DNA of 64,000 nt, from assembly GCF_009708005.2 (NCBI RefSeq), contig NZ_CP052757.1, forward strand, positions 1,488,001-1,552,000, in the 5' to 3' direction. The notes below the pieces were generated by a model. It saw only the letters and a list, made by a program, of their open reading frames with translations, did not search any database and was not told the DNA's origin. Shown one piece after another: positions 53,701 to 61,143 of this stretch. A program made the translations under genes and the position numbers. The stretch comes from Cellulosimicrobium protaetiae (GTDB taxonomy: Bacteria > Actinomycetota > Actinomycetes > Actinomycetales > Cellulomonadaceae). Every line of letters begins with the position of its first letter. Position 1 is the stretch's first letter.

Positions 53701-54830
53701 TGCCCACCGTCACCCTCCTCGCCGACGGCTCGCGCCGTGACCCCTTCGTCACGACCTTCCTCGCCGAGCACGGGTACGACGGGGTGCTCCGCCCCGCGCC
53801 CCTGCCCCGGCCCGAGGCCCTCGTCCAGCTCGACCTCGTCGACGGTGCCGGGATGCCCGACCCCGCGTCCGGTGCGGTCGAGAGCACCCAGGCGGAGGTC
53901 GACCGCGTCGTCGAGGTCGCGATCGAGCACGCGCTCACGCGCCCCGACGAGTCCCTCGCGATCGTCACCGTCACACCCCTGCACGCCGACCGCATCCGCG
54001 ACGCGCTGCTCGTCGAGGTCAGGCAGAACCCCGCCCTCGCGGGGTTCTTCTCCGGCGCACGGTCCGAGCCGGTGGTCGTCGCCGACGTGTCCGGCGTGGC
54101 CGGCCTCGCACGGGACACCGTCGTCCTGTCGGTCGGGTTCGGCCGGACGCCCCACGGCCGCGTGCTGCACCGGTTCGGGATCCTCAACACGCCCGGCGCG
54201 GAGGCCATGCTCCTCGCGACCGTCGGCGCCTCCCGCCGCCGCCTGCACGTCGTCTCCTGCTTCACCGCGGGCGACCTCGACCCCGAGCGGCTGCGCGGTG
54301 CCGGTGCCCGGCTGCTCGCCGAGGTGCTCGACCTCGCCGAGCAGCGCAGCGGCGTCGCCGACCAGGTCACGCTCGGCAACGGCGTCGACCTCGGCGGCAG
54401 CCCCGACCGGCTCGTCCTCGACCTCGCCGAGCGTCTGTGGCGCGCCGGGCTCGTCGTCGAGACCGACTACGGCATCGGCGACGGCGACCGCGTCCCGCTC
54501 GTCGTCGGCCACCCCGACCTGCCGGGCGAGCTCCTCGTCGCCGTCCTCACCGACGACGCCGCGTACGTCGCCGAGCGCAGCGTGCGCGTGCGGGACCGGC
54601 AGGTGGCCGAGCGGCTCGAGCGCATCGGGTGGACCGTCGCGCAGGTGTGGTCCGCCGCGGCGTTCCTCGACCCCGCCAAGGAGGCCGAGCGCATCCGGCG
54701 GGTCGTGCAGGCCGTGCGCGACGAGCGTCTGCCCGAGACGGGCGGTGTCGCGCAGACGGGCGGCGGCGACCGGATCGTCGTCGTGCCGGTGATCGACGAC
54801 GACGAGCAGCACGGCGACGACGAGCTCTGA
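50733..54830 (+). CDS. Large SF1 helicase/nuclease-like protein with degenerate catalytic motifs
   Basis: Protein of 1365 residues. Its overall plan resembles actinobacterial SF1 helicase plus Vsr-like nuclease proteins. A variable N-terminal region precedes a RecA-like domain where SQRHVVDALASG is motif Q/Ia-like and the P-loop position reads DAPAGSDVAGT (406-416), lacking GK(S/T). The Walker B position reads VVLDAIEHAP (Asp949) instead of DEAS/DEAQ. REWRE/REQRG-type coiled segments lie between. The C-terminal 120 residues (about 1230-1350: VVETDYGIGDGDRVPLVVG, LLVAVLTDDAAYVAERS, RDRQVAERLERIGWTVAQVW) follow the DUF559/MTES_1575 endonuclease pattern but lack its Asp and Glu-x-Asp ligands. 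It is therefore probably enzymatically dead or strongly diverged. The GTG start sits behind both GGAGG and a leaderless-type -10. Confidence 0.75.
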   Translation: MNAAARTSSAARSVADPARLPANAPDGTDQPAAEADDTVTPSRPVLVPEPTTADLVDEAVARWRAGLVELAGGSSLADVALLGDAVVDLTAAHPSGVAQLFAGRPTRLSNLFREGGSLPAARRRARAVVVRAAEHAQRYGVAPTYLAIGVATWTQGVTSPSAEDDVAALARVTGRARAAVVPGEDPAVDDERPVAGAPDAGDEDPADRTTRPDAGHPAEGAVADTDDTPTSRTVRAPVLLRPLTVTPRGDGETDYELTLEPTAEINPLLARTLRAHGALLDPVTLARSTFTGAGFDPGDATRRITALGQAVLDDFDLTHRVLVGTFVHPGQVLVDDLDELAPALERHEVVAALAGDDASAAALAADLPTPRVGDADPVHERGAGDLDPSQRHVVDALASGSHLFVDAPAGSDVAGTLAAVVAEAAASGRHVLYVPGHRRAADALLARLDALGLGGLTLDVAPEPTWRETVSHRLLSAMAAEPELVDADAVERTRDALLGSRARLAGYIEALHLVREPWGVSAYDALQALARLTAERPAPDTRVRLTTEVVLAVGPQRDRAAAELREAALLGAFTARATTTPWYGAALTTAQEAHDALVRVERLRTHTLPQLRAQVQQVAERTGLTGATTLRQWAGQLTMLGGMRGTLDVFQPLIFERTAQDMVEATATRQWREQRGVEMGWFARRRLRRQARDMVRPGVRVPDLHAALVEVQAQRAVWQEQCPRGGWPVLPEGLSAIEDTHEAVRIDVEELEPALVGTPDGAGLLDTPLDALAARLDALAGDAEALDSLPARTAVLARLTGLGLGDLLTDLTERRVEPDLVGPELELAWWSSVFEQVLAQDQALAGQDGAGLDALARRFRDLDRDHVASLSAPVRAAVREHLGTAMRDHRDEAEDLFTELLEGRLVSLRETAEKHPAVLRRLRPVLVATPTLVPHLVPATRTVDLVVLDAIEHAPVELVLAALARGRQVVVVGDSRAASTSTVRDLSELLPTVTLLADGSRRDPFVTTFLAEHGYDGVLRPAPLPRPEALVQLDLVDGAGMPDPASGAVESTQAEVDRVVEVAIEHALTRPDESLAIVTVTPLHADRIRDALLVEVRQNPALAGFFSGARSEPVVVADVSGVAGLARDTVVLSVGFGRTPHGRVLHRFGILNTPGAEAMLLATVGASRRRLHVVSCFTAGDLDPERLRGAGARLLAEVLDLAEQRSGVADQVTLGNGVDLGGSPDRLVLDLAERLWRAGLVVETDYGIGDGDRVPLVVGHPDLPGELLVAVLTDDAAYVAERSVRVRDRQVAERLERIGWTVAQVWSAAAFLDPAKEAERIRRVVQAVRDERLPETGGVAQTGGGDRIVVVPVIDDDEQHGDDEL

Positions 54831-54892
54831 TCGGCCTTCTGGTTTGGGCGGCGGTCCGCTGGTCGGGCTCGCGGCTTCTGGTCGCCCTGGGT

Positions 54893-54996
54893 GCGGGGTC
54901 GGGGGACGTGCGCGCCGTCTACCATCCGCGCCGCTCGTTCCTCGCGGCGCTCCCGCCAGACCCGACCACGACGGCGCGCACGTCCCCCGACCCCGC
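54893..54996 (+). ncRNA. Variable-stem hairpin element, copy 3
   Basis: Perfect 27-bp arms (54893-54919 and 54970-54996) enclose a 50-nt core: TACCATCC, a 7-bp stem GCGCCGC/GCGGCGC around TCGTTCCTC, then TCCCGCCAGACCCGACCAC. The loop and joining segments match copies 1 and 2, while both stems differ and are compensated. It begins 62 nt after the helicase-like gene, in the same orientation, and is followed directly by a 21-bp array. Confidence 0.8.
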
Positions 54997-55026
54997 CATG
55001 TCGGCTCACCGACGCGTGACTCGGCT

Positions 55027-55167
55027 GGCGCAGAACCCCGGTCCGCCGCCGTAAACCCTGGTTGGCCGAAGTAGAACCGTGGTCAGCCGAAGTAGACCCG
55101 TGGTCGGCCGACGTAGAACCCTGGTTGGCCGAAGTAGACCCGTGGTCGGCCGACGTAGAATCGTGGC
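55027..55167 (+). repeat. 21-bp repeat array, locus 6 (seven units)
   Basis: Units start near 55027, 55047, 55068, 55089, 55110, 55131 and 55152. All but one step are 21 bp. Units 4-5 and 6-7 form a 42-bp higher-order repeat (55089-55125 against 55131-55167, nearly identical), suggesting recent duplication. Linkers are mostly (C/T)GGCC. Confidence 0.92.
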
Positions 55168-55366
55168 CAGTCCAAAGCCTGTCGCCGTCTTTGCTCACCG
55201 CCGTGCCCGCCGCCGAGCCGGGTCGCCGTCGCGGTCGCCCGGTCGGGCCGTGTCGCTCTGTCGTCGCGCCGTCCGGGTCGGCTGCCGCGCCGGACCTTGT
55301 CCCGGGCGCCCTCGCGTGTCTTGTCGGTGAGGGGCGTCGCCGTCGGTCGGTCTCGGTGGTGCGACG

Positions 55367-55615
55367 ATGGGAGGCGTGAGCAGCACGACCGAACCGAGTC
55401 CTGACCGCCCGCGCGACGTGACCGACGGCGAGGGGCGGCGTCGGCGGCCGCGGCGGGCCGTGCGGCGGGGGACGGAGAGCGAGGTCGTGTCCGGAGTGAG
55501 CGCCGACGAACGGTCCGAGGGCTGGGGCGACGCGGCGGCGCCCGGGCGGAGTGGTCGGGGCGAGAACGACGACCGTCTGCTCGGCGACGTCCCGCCGCAC
55601 TACGGGCGGCACTGA
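55367..55615 (+). CDS. Small conserved hypothetical protein
   Basis: Protein of 82 residues, highly charged and Arg/Glu/Gly-rich. The C-terminal stretch SGRGENDDRLLGDVPPHYGR resembles the (N/D)D(E/D)RL-x-x-DVPPH(W/Y) ending seen in many short actinobacterial hypothetical proteins. No membrane segment or known domain. Start uncertain: ATG 55367, or GTG 55376 which has GGGAGG immediately before it. It is convergent with mscL across a long perfect hairpin. Confidence 0.6.
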   Translation: MGGVSSTTEPSPDRPRDVTDGEGRRRRPRRAVRRGTESEVVSGVSADERSEGWGDAAAPGRSGRGENDDRLLGDVPPHYGRH

Positions 55616-55701
55616 CCGACGGCATTGACCGCGCACCGCGCTGCCGGATCGGTGCTCCGCGCGTCGGCGTCCGGTTCCGGTGCGCTCACGTCCCGGACAG
55701 A

Positions 55702-55761
55702 GACGAACCCGGGGTCGTTCCCCGTCCACCGCGGTGGGTGAGGAACGACCCCGGGTTCGTC
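55702..55761. terminator. Perfect 20-bp hairpin between convergent genes
   Basis: Arms 55702-55721 and 55742-55761 are perfectly complementary (GACGAACCCGGGGTCGTTCC and its complement) around a 20-nt loop that itself contains the palindrome CCACCGCGGTGG. Placed between the small gene and mscL it should terminate both directions. No T-run follows on either strand. Confidence 0.75.
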
Positions 55762-55812
55762 CGAGGTCCGCCGTCGCCGCACGGTCTCATGTGGCGGCGG
55801 GGCGGCTCGTGG

Positions 55813-56259
55813 TCAGAGGTCGCGCGGGGGCGTGGGGCTGCCCGGCGCAGTGCCGGGGCCGCCCGCCGCCTGGGCGGCGAGGAGGTCGCGGATCTCCTGG
55901 AGGACGCGCACGTCCTCGGCAGGGGCCTCCGGCTCGGGCTCGACGTCCTTCTTGCGCATCGCCGCGAGGTGGTTCATCGGCAGGACGATGAAGAAGTACA
56001 GCGCGATGGCCACGCACAGGAACTTGAAGAGGGCGTCGAGGATGAGGCCCAGGCTGAAGATGGCACCGTTGATCTCGAACGTCGCCACGTCGGTGAGGTC
56101 GGGTTCGCCGAAGATCGCTGCGATCAGCGGGTTGATGAGCCCGTCCACCACCGCGGTGATGATGGCCGAGAACGCGGTGCCGATGACGACGCCGACCGCC
56201 AGGTCGATCGCGTTGCCGCGGAGCACGAACTCCTTGAAACCGTTGAGCACGCCCTTCAT
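55813..56259 (-). CDS. mscL: Large-conductance mechanosensitive channel
   Basis: Channel protein of 148 residues, pentameric in other bacteria, releasing solutes on hypo-osmotic shock. MKGVLNGFKEFVLRGNAIDL is the N-terminal amphipathic helix. TM1 (VVIGTAFSAIITAVVDGLIN), a periplasmic loop and TM2 (FKFLCVAIALYFFIVLPMNH) follow, with the charged RKKD cluster and a C-terminal helix (EDVRVLQEIRDLLAAQ). Fits alongside an ectoine importer in osmoregulation, though not linked. Confidence 0.96.
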   Translation of the reverse strand: MKGVLNGFKEFVLRGNAIDLAVGVVIGTAFSAIITAVVDGLINPLIAAIFGEPDLTDVATFEINGAIFSLGLILDALFKFLCVAIALYFFIVLPMNHLAAMRKKDVEPEPEAPAEDVRVLQEIRDLLAAQAAGGPGTAPGSPTPPRDL

Positions 56260-56393
56260 GGATGAGTCCCTTTCACGTCGGTGGTCCGCGTGGCGGCGGT
56301 GCCACGACAGGTGCACGCGCGATCCTCCCAACCCGCGCTGCCTCCGGCAACGGCCTCGCCCGGCGGGTCGGCCCTCGGTGAGAGGGTCGCTCG

Positions 56394-57119
56394 TCAGGGC
56401 ACGAGGACTGCCGTGACGGTGGTCTGCCCGCTCACCGACGCGAGCCGGACGGCCTCCTCGGGGCGTACGGCGACGAGCGTCACGGCGTCCGACCCCGGCC
56501 CGCCGGAACCGAGGAGCCCGCCGCCGTCGTCCGGCTCGGGGGCCGGGACGACGACGGCGCCGCGGGCGAGGTACGGGTCGCTCGGCGGCGCCTGCCCCTC
56601 GGACGGGGCGGCCGGCGATATCGCGGCGACCGCGAGGTCCCCGGCGGCGAGAAGGTCGACGCGGTCTCCCGGGCCGAGGAGCGTGGCGACGCCGGGATCG
56701 AGCCGGACCGGTGCGACCACGGTGCCGTCCGGTGCCGCGGCCGCGAGGTCGCCCCCGGCGACGAGGGCGGGCTGCACGAGGGTGCCCACGGGCAGGGCGA
56801 CCGTCGCGCGTCGCCCGACGACGGCGTCGGGCCGTGCCGCGGCCCCGGCGGGGACGAGCCCCGCGGGCACGTCGTCCACGCGCAGGTCGGAGTCGGCGAT
56901 GACCGCGCCCGCCGGGACCTCGCGCGTGGTGACGACGGCAGGTGCGGTCGGCGGCGGGGGAGGCCGGAGCGCACCCACGACGACGGAGGCCGCCAGCCCG
57001 CAGCACAGCGCGGCCACGACGAAACGAGACCTCCACCACAGACCGTGCAGCAGCCGTCGTCGCGCGGGGGAGCGGTCGGGTCGTGGGACGGGCCGGGGCA
57101 CGCTGGACGAGCGGAGCAT
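56394..57119 (-). CDS. SAF-domain protein (CpaB/FlgA-like)
   Basis: Protein of 241 residues with one N-terminal membrane anchor (about 30-52: FVVAALCCGLAASVVVGAL) and an SAF domain (VTTREVPAGAVIADSDLRVD, then VVGRRATVALPVGTLVQPAL), as in CpaB/RcpC pilus-assembly and related proteins. No other Flp-pilus genes are nearby. Such solitary SAF proteins are common next to ruc and mscL in Actinobacteria. Role unknown. Confidence 0.82.
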   Translation of the reverse strand: MLRSSSVPRPVPRPDRSPARRRLLHGLWWRSRFVVAALCCGLAASVVVGALRPPPPPTAPAVVTTREVPAGAVIADSDLRVDDVPAGLVPAGAAARPDAVVGRRATVALPVGTLVQPALVAGGDLAAAAPDGTVVAPVRLDPGVATLLGPGDRVDLLAAGDLAVAAISPAAPSEGQAPPSDPYLARGAVVVPAPEPDDGGGLLGSGGPGSDAVTLVAVRPEEAVRLASVSGQTTVTAVLVP

Positions 57120-57303
57120 GGGCGCGACCGTAGCGGCAGGCGGCTACGGATGACGCGCGGGCGGTGCCGTCCTGTGGACGCGCGCGGGTGCCGGGGCCGG
57201 GCACGGCGGCCCGACGGGGGCCTGTGGTCGACGGCCCGCGCCCGGAAGGCGCCGGTCGGCTGACGAACGGACGCGACCGGGGCGTGACCCGGACGCCGTC
57301 GGG

Positions 57304-57618
57304 TCAGGACGCGGCGGCTGAGCTTCCCGACGAGCCCGAGGAGGACGCGCTGCTCGTGCTGCCCGACGTCCCGCTCGTCGAGGACGTCGAGGACGAGGAC
57401 GACGCGGTCTTCGCGGCGGGCGTGGTCGCCGACTTCCCGCCGGAGCGCGAGTCCGTGCGGTAGAAGCCCGAGCCCTTGAACGTCACGCCGACGGAGGAGA
57501 ACACCTTGCGCAGGCGGCCCGAGCACTCGGGGCACACCGTCAGGGCGTCGTCGCTGAACGACTGGTGGATGTCGAAGGCGTGACCGCAGGCGGTGCACGT
57601 GTACGCGTAGGTGGGCAC
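57304..57618 (-). CDS. FmdB-family zinc ribbon protein, Ruc-like redox-regulated chaperone
   Basis: Protein of 104 residues. PTYAYTCTACGHAFDIHQSF and TVCPECSGRLRKVF hold two CxxC pairs of an FmdB zinc ribbon; VTFKGSGFYRTD follows, then a Ser/Thr/Ala-rich disordered tail. This architecture and its place near mscL and 5-FTHF cyclo-ligase match mycobacterial Rv0991c (Ruc), described as a chaperone activated by oxidation that works with DnaK. The GTG at 57618 has GAGGAG upstream. A CIRCE-like site lies about 95 bp upstream, consistent with HrcA heat-shock control. Confidence 0.82.
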   Translation of the reverse strand: MPTYAYTCTACGHAFDIHQSFSDDALTVCPECSGRLRKVFSSVGVTFKGSGFYRTDSRSGGKSATTPAAKTASSSSSTSSTSGTSGSTSSASSSGSSGSSAAAS

Positions 57619-57709
57619 GGGTTCTCCTCGTTCACGAGACGGCCGTCGGGCGGCCACCGGCGGTTCGGGATCGTGTCGGTCTCGGCCGGGTCGACGGTGT
57701 CAACACCGC

Positions 57710-57736
57710 CTGGCACTCGAAACTTCCGAGTGCTAA
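57710..57736. promoter_or_regulatory. CIRCE-like HrcA operator
   Basis: CTGGCACTC, nine bases, then GAGTGCTAA. The consensus is TTAGCACTC-N9-GAGTGCTAA; the right arm is perfect and the left arm has two mismatches. It lies between the ruc-like gene and the penicillin acylase gene and could act on either. Confidence 0.75.
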
Positions 57737-57769
57737 TCATACGCGGACCGGCGCTCGGCCCCGGCCGGG

Positions 57770-57775
57770 TAGTCT
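57770..57775 (+). promoter_or_regulatory. -10 box of the penicillin acylase gene
   Basis: TAGTCT lies 7 nt before the GTG at 57783, implying a leaderless transcript. It is 34 bp downstream of the CIRCE-like site. Confidence 0.4.
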
Positions 57776-57782
57776 CGCATCC

Positions 57783-60443
57783 GTGTCTGCGCACGAACCC
57801 GCCGAGGCCCCAGCCGGTGACGCCGTCCCCGGTGCCGACCCCGCGACCCCTGCCGAGACCGCGGTCCCACCCCGACGTCGGTCCGGCCGACGGCGCGTCC
57901 TGCTCGGTGTCGCCGTGCTCCTGGTCCTCGTACTGGTCGGCGGCGCGGCGTTCACCGTCGTGACCGTGCGCCGCCCGCTCCCGCAGACGTCGGGCGAGAT
58001 CGAGCTCTCCGGGCTCGACGCGCAGGTCACCGTCCTGCGCGACGCCCAGGGCGTGCCGCAGATCTACGCCGACACCCCCGAGGACCTCTTCCGCGCTCAG
58101 GGCTACGTGCAGGCGCAGGACCGCTTCTTCGAGATGGACTACCGCCGCCACGTCACCGCGGGCCGGCTCGCGGAGCTCGTGGGCGACAACCCCGACGCCA
58201 TCGCCGCCGACACCGTGACGCGGACGTTCGGCTGGCGGCAGGTCGCCGAGGAGGAGTGGGACGTCGTCGCGCCCGAGACCAAGGCGTACCTCCAGGCCTA
58301 CGCCGAGGGGGTGAACGCCTACCTCGAGAACCGTGACCCGTCCGAGATCGCGATCGAGTACACCGTGCTCGGCCTCCAGGTCGAGGTCGCCGAGCCCGAG
58401 CCCTGGGACCCCGTCGACTCGCTCGCCTGGCTCAAGGCGATGGCGTGGGACCTGCGCGGCAACTACGACGACGAGCTCGAGCGCGCGCTCGCGTACGGCA
58501 CCGTCCAGGACGCCGGGCGCGTCGCGGAGCTGTTCCCCGCGTACCCGTCCGACGTCAACGCGCCGATCCTGGACCCGGGCGAGCTGGACAACCCCCGGCA
58601 GGTCGCGCTCGACCTCGGCCCGACGGCGGCCGAGGAGTACGGCTCGGGCAACGTCCAGGGCGCTCTCGAGGCCGCCGAGCGCGCGCTCGACGCGGTGCCC
58701 GTGCTCATCGGTCGCGGTGAGGGCACCGGGTCGAACTCGTGGGTCGTGTCCGGCGAGCACACCGAGAGCGGCAAGCCGATCCTCGCGAACGACCCGCACC
58801 TGGCGCTCGGCGCCCCGGGCATCTGGGCGCAGGTCGGGCTGCACTGCAACGAGGTCGGACCGCAGTGCGGGTTCGACGTCGCGGGCTTCTCGTTCGCCGG
58901 GTTCCCCGGCGTCGTCATCGGGCACAACGCCCAGCTCGCGTGGGGCCTGACGAACATGGGCGCCGACGTCACCGACTTCTTCGTCGAGCGCGTGCGCGAC
59001 GACACCTACCTGCGCGGCGACGAGTGGGTCCCGCTCGAGACCCGGACCGAGACGCTGCGCGTCGCGGGCGGCGACGACGTCGAGCTCGAGATCCGGTCGA
59101 CCCTCCACGGTCCGATCGTCTCCGAGGCGATCCCGGCGACCGAGCTCGCCGTCGACACCCCGGCGCTCGACACCCGCCTGGGCGAGTACGCCGTCGCGCT
59201 CCAGTGGACCGCGCTCGAGCCGGGCCGCACCGCCGACGCCGTCTTCGCGTTCAACCTCGCCCAGGACGCCGCAGACATGCAGGCAGCCGCCGCCCTGTTC
59301 GAGGTGCCCGCGCAGAACATCGTCTTCGCGACCGTGGACGGCGAGATCGGCTACCAGGCACCCGGCAAGATCCCGGTGCGTCAGTCCGTGCCCGACGCGG
59401 AGGTCCCCTCGGACGGCACGTGGCCGCGCGACGGCTCCGACGAACGGTACGACTGGCAGGGGTACGTGCCCGCCGAGGACATGCCGCGCGTCGTCGACCC
59501 CGCCGAGGGGTTCGTCGTGGCCGCGAACCAGGCCGTCCTGCCCGCGGGCGTCGCACCTTTCCTCACGACCGACTGGGACTACGGCTACCGTTCGCAGCGC
59601 ATCCGCGAACTGCTCGAGGCGGAGATCTCGGCCGGGCGTCCCGTCGACGTCGACACGATGAACGAGATCCAGACCGACGACCGCAGCCCCTACGCCGAGG
59701 TGCTCGTGCCGCTCCTGCTCGACCAGGAGATCGACGACGACTTCGCCGCCGAGGGCCAGGAGCTCCTCGCGGACTGGGACTACCGGACCGACACCGACTC
59801 CGCGGCGGCCGCGTACTTCGCCGCCGTCTGGCGCAACCTGCTCCAGCTCACGTTCTGGGACGACCTGCCCGAGTCCGCCCGGCCGAACGGCGGGAGCCGC
59901 TGGCTGGCCGTCGTGCAGAACCTGCTCGACGACCCCACCAACGCCTTCTGGGACGACCGGCAGACCGTGAGCGTGGTCGAGTCCCGCGACGAGGTCCTCA
60001 CCCAGGCGCTCGTCTCCGCGCGACTGGACCTGACGGTCGAGCAGAGCAAGCAGCCGTCCGACTGGGCCTGGGGCACGCTCCACGTGCTCGCGCTCGAGCA
60101 CCCGGTCCTGGGGGGCGAGTCCATCCCCGGGCCGGTCCGCAACTGGGTCAACCCCGACCCCGTCGGCATGCCCGGCGGCTCCTCGATCGTCAACGCGACG
60201 GCGTGGGACGCGGCGTCCGGGTCGTTCGGCGTGACGGCCGGCCCGTCGATGCGGATGGTCGTCGACCTCGACGACCTCGACCGCTCCACCTGGGTCACCG
60301 TCACCGGGACGTCGGGCCACCCGGCGTCGAAGCACTACTCCGACCAGCTCGCGACGTGGGCGAAGGGCGAGACCTACGACTGGCCGTTCTCCACCGATGC
60401 CGTCGCCGCCGCGAGCAAGGACGAGCTCACGCTCGTCCCGTAG
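57783..60443 (+). CDS. Penicillin acylase family protein (Ntn hydrolase)
   Basis: Protein of 886 residues. An N-terminal membrane segment (about 38-58: VLLGVAVLLVLVLVGGAAFT) anchors or exports it. The alpha part has GVPQIYADTPEDLFRAQGYV and QAQDRFFEMDYRRHVTAGRL. The autoprocessing site with nucleophile S317 is in GTGSNSWVVSG, followed by ILANDPHLALGAPGIW and GFSFAGFPGVVIGHNAQLAW. These are standard for the penicillin G acylase/AHL acylase family. The natural substrate is unknown; AHL, amide or cell-wall compounds are possible. A hairpin terminator follows. Confidence 0.94.
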   Translation: MSAHEPAEAPAGDAVPGADPATPAETAVPPRRRSGRRRVLLGVAVLLVLVLVGGAAFTVVTVRRPLPQTSGEIELSGLDAQVTVLRDAQGVPQIYADTPEDLFRAQGYVQAQDRFFEMDYRRHVTAGRLAELVGDNPDAIAADTVTRTFGWRQVAEEEWDVVAPETKAYLQAYAEGVNAYLENRDPSEIAIEYTVLGLQVEVAEPEPWDPVDSLAWLKAMAWDLRGNYDDELERALAYGTVQDAGRVAELFPAYPSDVNAPILDPGELDNPRQVALDLGPTAAEEYGSGNVQGALEAAERALDAVPVLIGRGEGTGSNSWVVSGEHTESGKPILANDPHLALGAPGIWAQVGLHCNEVGPQCGFDVAGFSFAGFPGVVIGHNAQLAWGLTNMGADVTDFFVERVRDDTYLRGDEWVPLETRTETLRVAGGDDVELEIRSTLHGPIVSEAIPATELAVDTPALDTRLGEYAVALQWTALEPGRTADAVFAFNLAQDAADMQAAAALFEVPAQNIVFATVDGEIGYQAPGKIPVRQSVPDAEVPSDGTWPRDGSDERYDWQGYVPAEDMPRVVDPAEGFVVAANQAVLPAGVAPFLTTDWDYGYRSQRIRELLEAEISAGRPVDVDTMNEIQTDDRSPYAEVLVPLLLDQEIDDDFAAEGQELLADWDYRTDTDSAAAAYFAAVWRNLLQLTFWDDLPESARPNGGSRWLAVVQNLLDDPTNAFWDDRQTVSVVESRDEVLTQALVSARLDLTVEQSKQPSDWAWGTLHVLALEHPVLGGESIPGPVRNWVNPDPVGMPGGSSIVNATAWDAASGSFGVTAGPSMRMVVDLDDLDRSTWVTVTGTSGHPASKHYSDQLATWAKGETYDWPFSTDAVAAASKDELTLVP

Positions 60444-60451
60444 CTCCCCGG

Positions 60452-60477
60452 GCCGGGTCTCGTTCTCGAGACCCGGC
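60452..60477. terminator. Hairpin terminator between convergent genes
   Basis: GCCGGGTCTCG, loop TTCT, CGAGACCCGGC: a perfect 11-bp stem 8 nt after the penicillin acylase stop and 15 nt from the end of the convergent membrane protein gene. Confidence 0.85.
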
Positions 60478-60492
60478 GGGGTCTGCTCCGGG

Positions 60493-60981
60493 TCAGGCCC
60501 GCTGCCCGGCGTGGACGGTCCGAGGGTGCGGGCCGGCCGTCGTGGTCGCGGAGTGGGCGGTGCGGGGCCAGGTCCAGGCGTACCGCAGGACGAGGGCGAG
60601 AAGGACGAGCTCCAGCACGACGCCCAGGCCGTAGAAGAGCAGCCAGGACTCGCCGAGCACGTTGAACGCCGTGACGGGGACGTAGAGCGAGGCCACGACG
60701 AGGTTCGTGACGCGGCTCGCCCGGGCGGGGAGCGTCATCGAGAGCGTGACCATGAGGATCGGGACGGTCATGAGGGTCAGTGCCGCGGTCGAGAAGGTCT
60801 GGGAGAGGTCGAACACGAAGACCTTCCCGTCGAGGATGTCCTCGACGACGCCGGGCGTGAAGAAGTTGAGGATGTCCACGTAGGCGTAGAGGAACATGAG
60901 GCTGGTCCACGTTGCGGCGAGCTTGGCTCGCACCGGGACCGGCCGGTCGTCCAGCGTGGTGGTGGGTCGACGTGTGCTCAT
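60493..60981 (-). CDS. Small membrane protein, DUF6326-like
   Basis: Protein of 162 residues with four helices. AKLAATWTSLMFLYAYVDIL and NFFTPGVVEDILDG match the DUF6326 pattern; the rest (FNVLGESWLLFYGLGVVLEL) is also membrane. ATG 60981 is chosen with GGAG 6 nt upstream; an adjacent ATG at 60984 is possible. It is divergent from the two-component system at 61144, which might control it. Function unknown. Confidence 0.8.
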   Translation of the reverse strand: MSTRRPTTTLDDRPVPVRAKLAATWTSLMFLYAYVDILNFFTPGVVEDILDGKVFVFDLSQTFSTAALTLMTVPILMVTLSMTLPARASRVTNLVVASLYVPVTAFNVLGESWLLFYGLGVVLELVLLALVLRYAWTWPRTAHSATTTAGPHPRTVHAGQRA

Positions 60982-61131
60982 CATGGGCTCCGTTGTCGTG
61001 GTGCGGATCGGAGGTTCCACGGTCTCCGAGCCCGCCGGGCCGGCACACCGGCCGGGAGGCCGGAGCTCCCTGGCCGAAGGCACGGTCTCGCTCTCGTCCT
61101 TTCGGGGGGTACGCCCACGTGCGCCGATCCC

Positions 61132-61137
61132 TAGGCT
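61132..61137 (+). promoter_or_regulatory. -10 box of the histidine kinase gene
   Basis: TAGGCT ends exactly 6 nt before the GTG at 61144, the same leaderless layout as manA. Confidence 0.45.
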
Positions 61138-61143
61138 GGAGCC

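Larger units (their letters stand above)
54831..55366. other. 536-bp intergenic repeat region
   Basis: Holds hairpin element copy 3 (54893-54996) and the seven-unit 21-bp array (55027-55167). Between 55168 and 55366 I see no gene or motif. Reading frames across the array translate into heptapeptide repeats and are not considered genes. Confidence 0.8.

Noticed and set aside
50856-54812. A 1318-codon open frame antisense to the helicase-like gene
   Set aside because: Same reason; composition is typical of antisense reading, and the plus-strand frame has recognisable helicase and nuclease fold patterns.
55062-55379. A plus-strand frame translating array 6 into VEPW-type heptapeptide repeats
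   Set aside because: The repeats are 21 bp, so any open frame gives a 7-residue periodicity. The same arrays elsewhere are in other frames or contain stops, so they are not coding elements.
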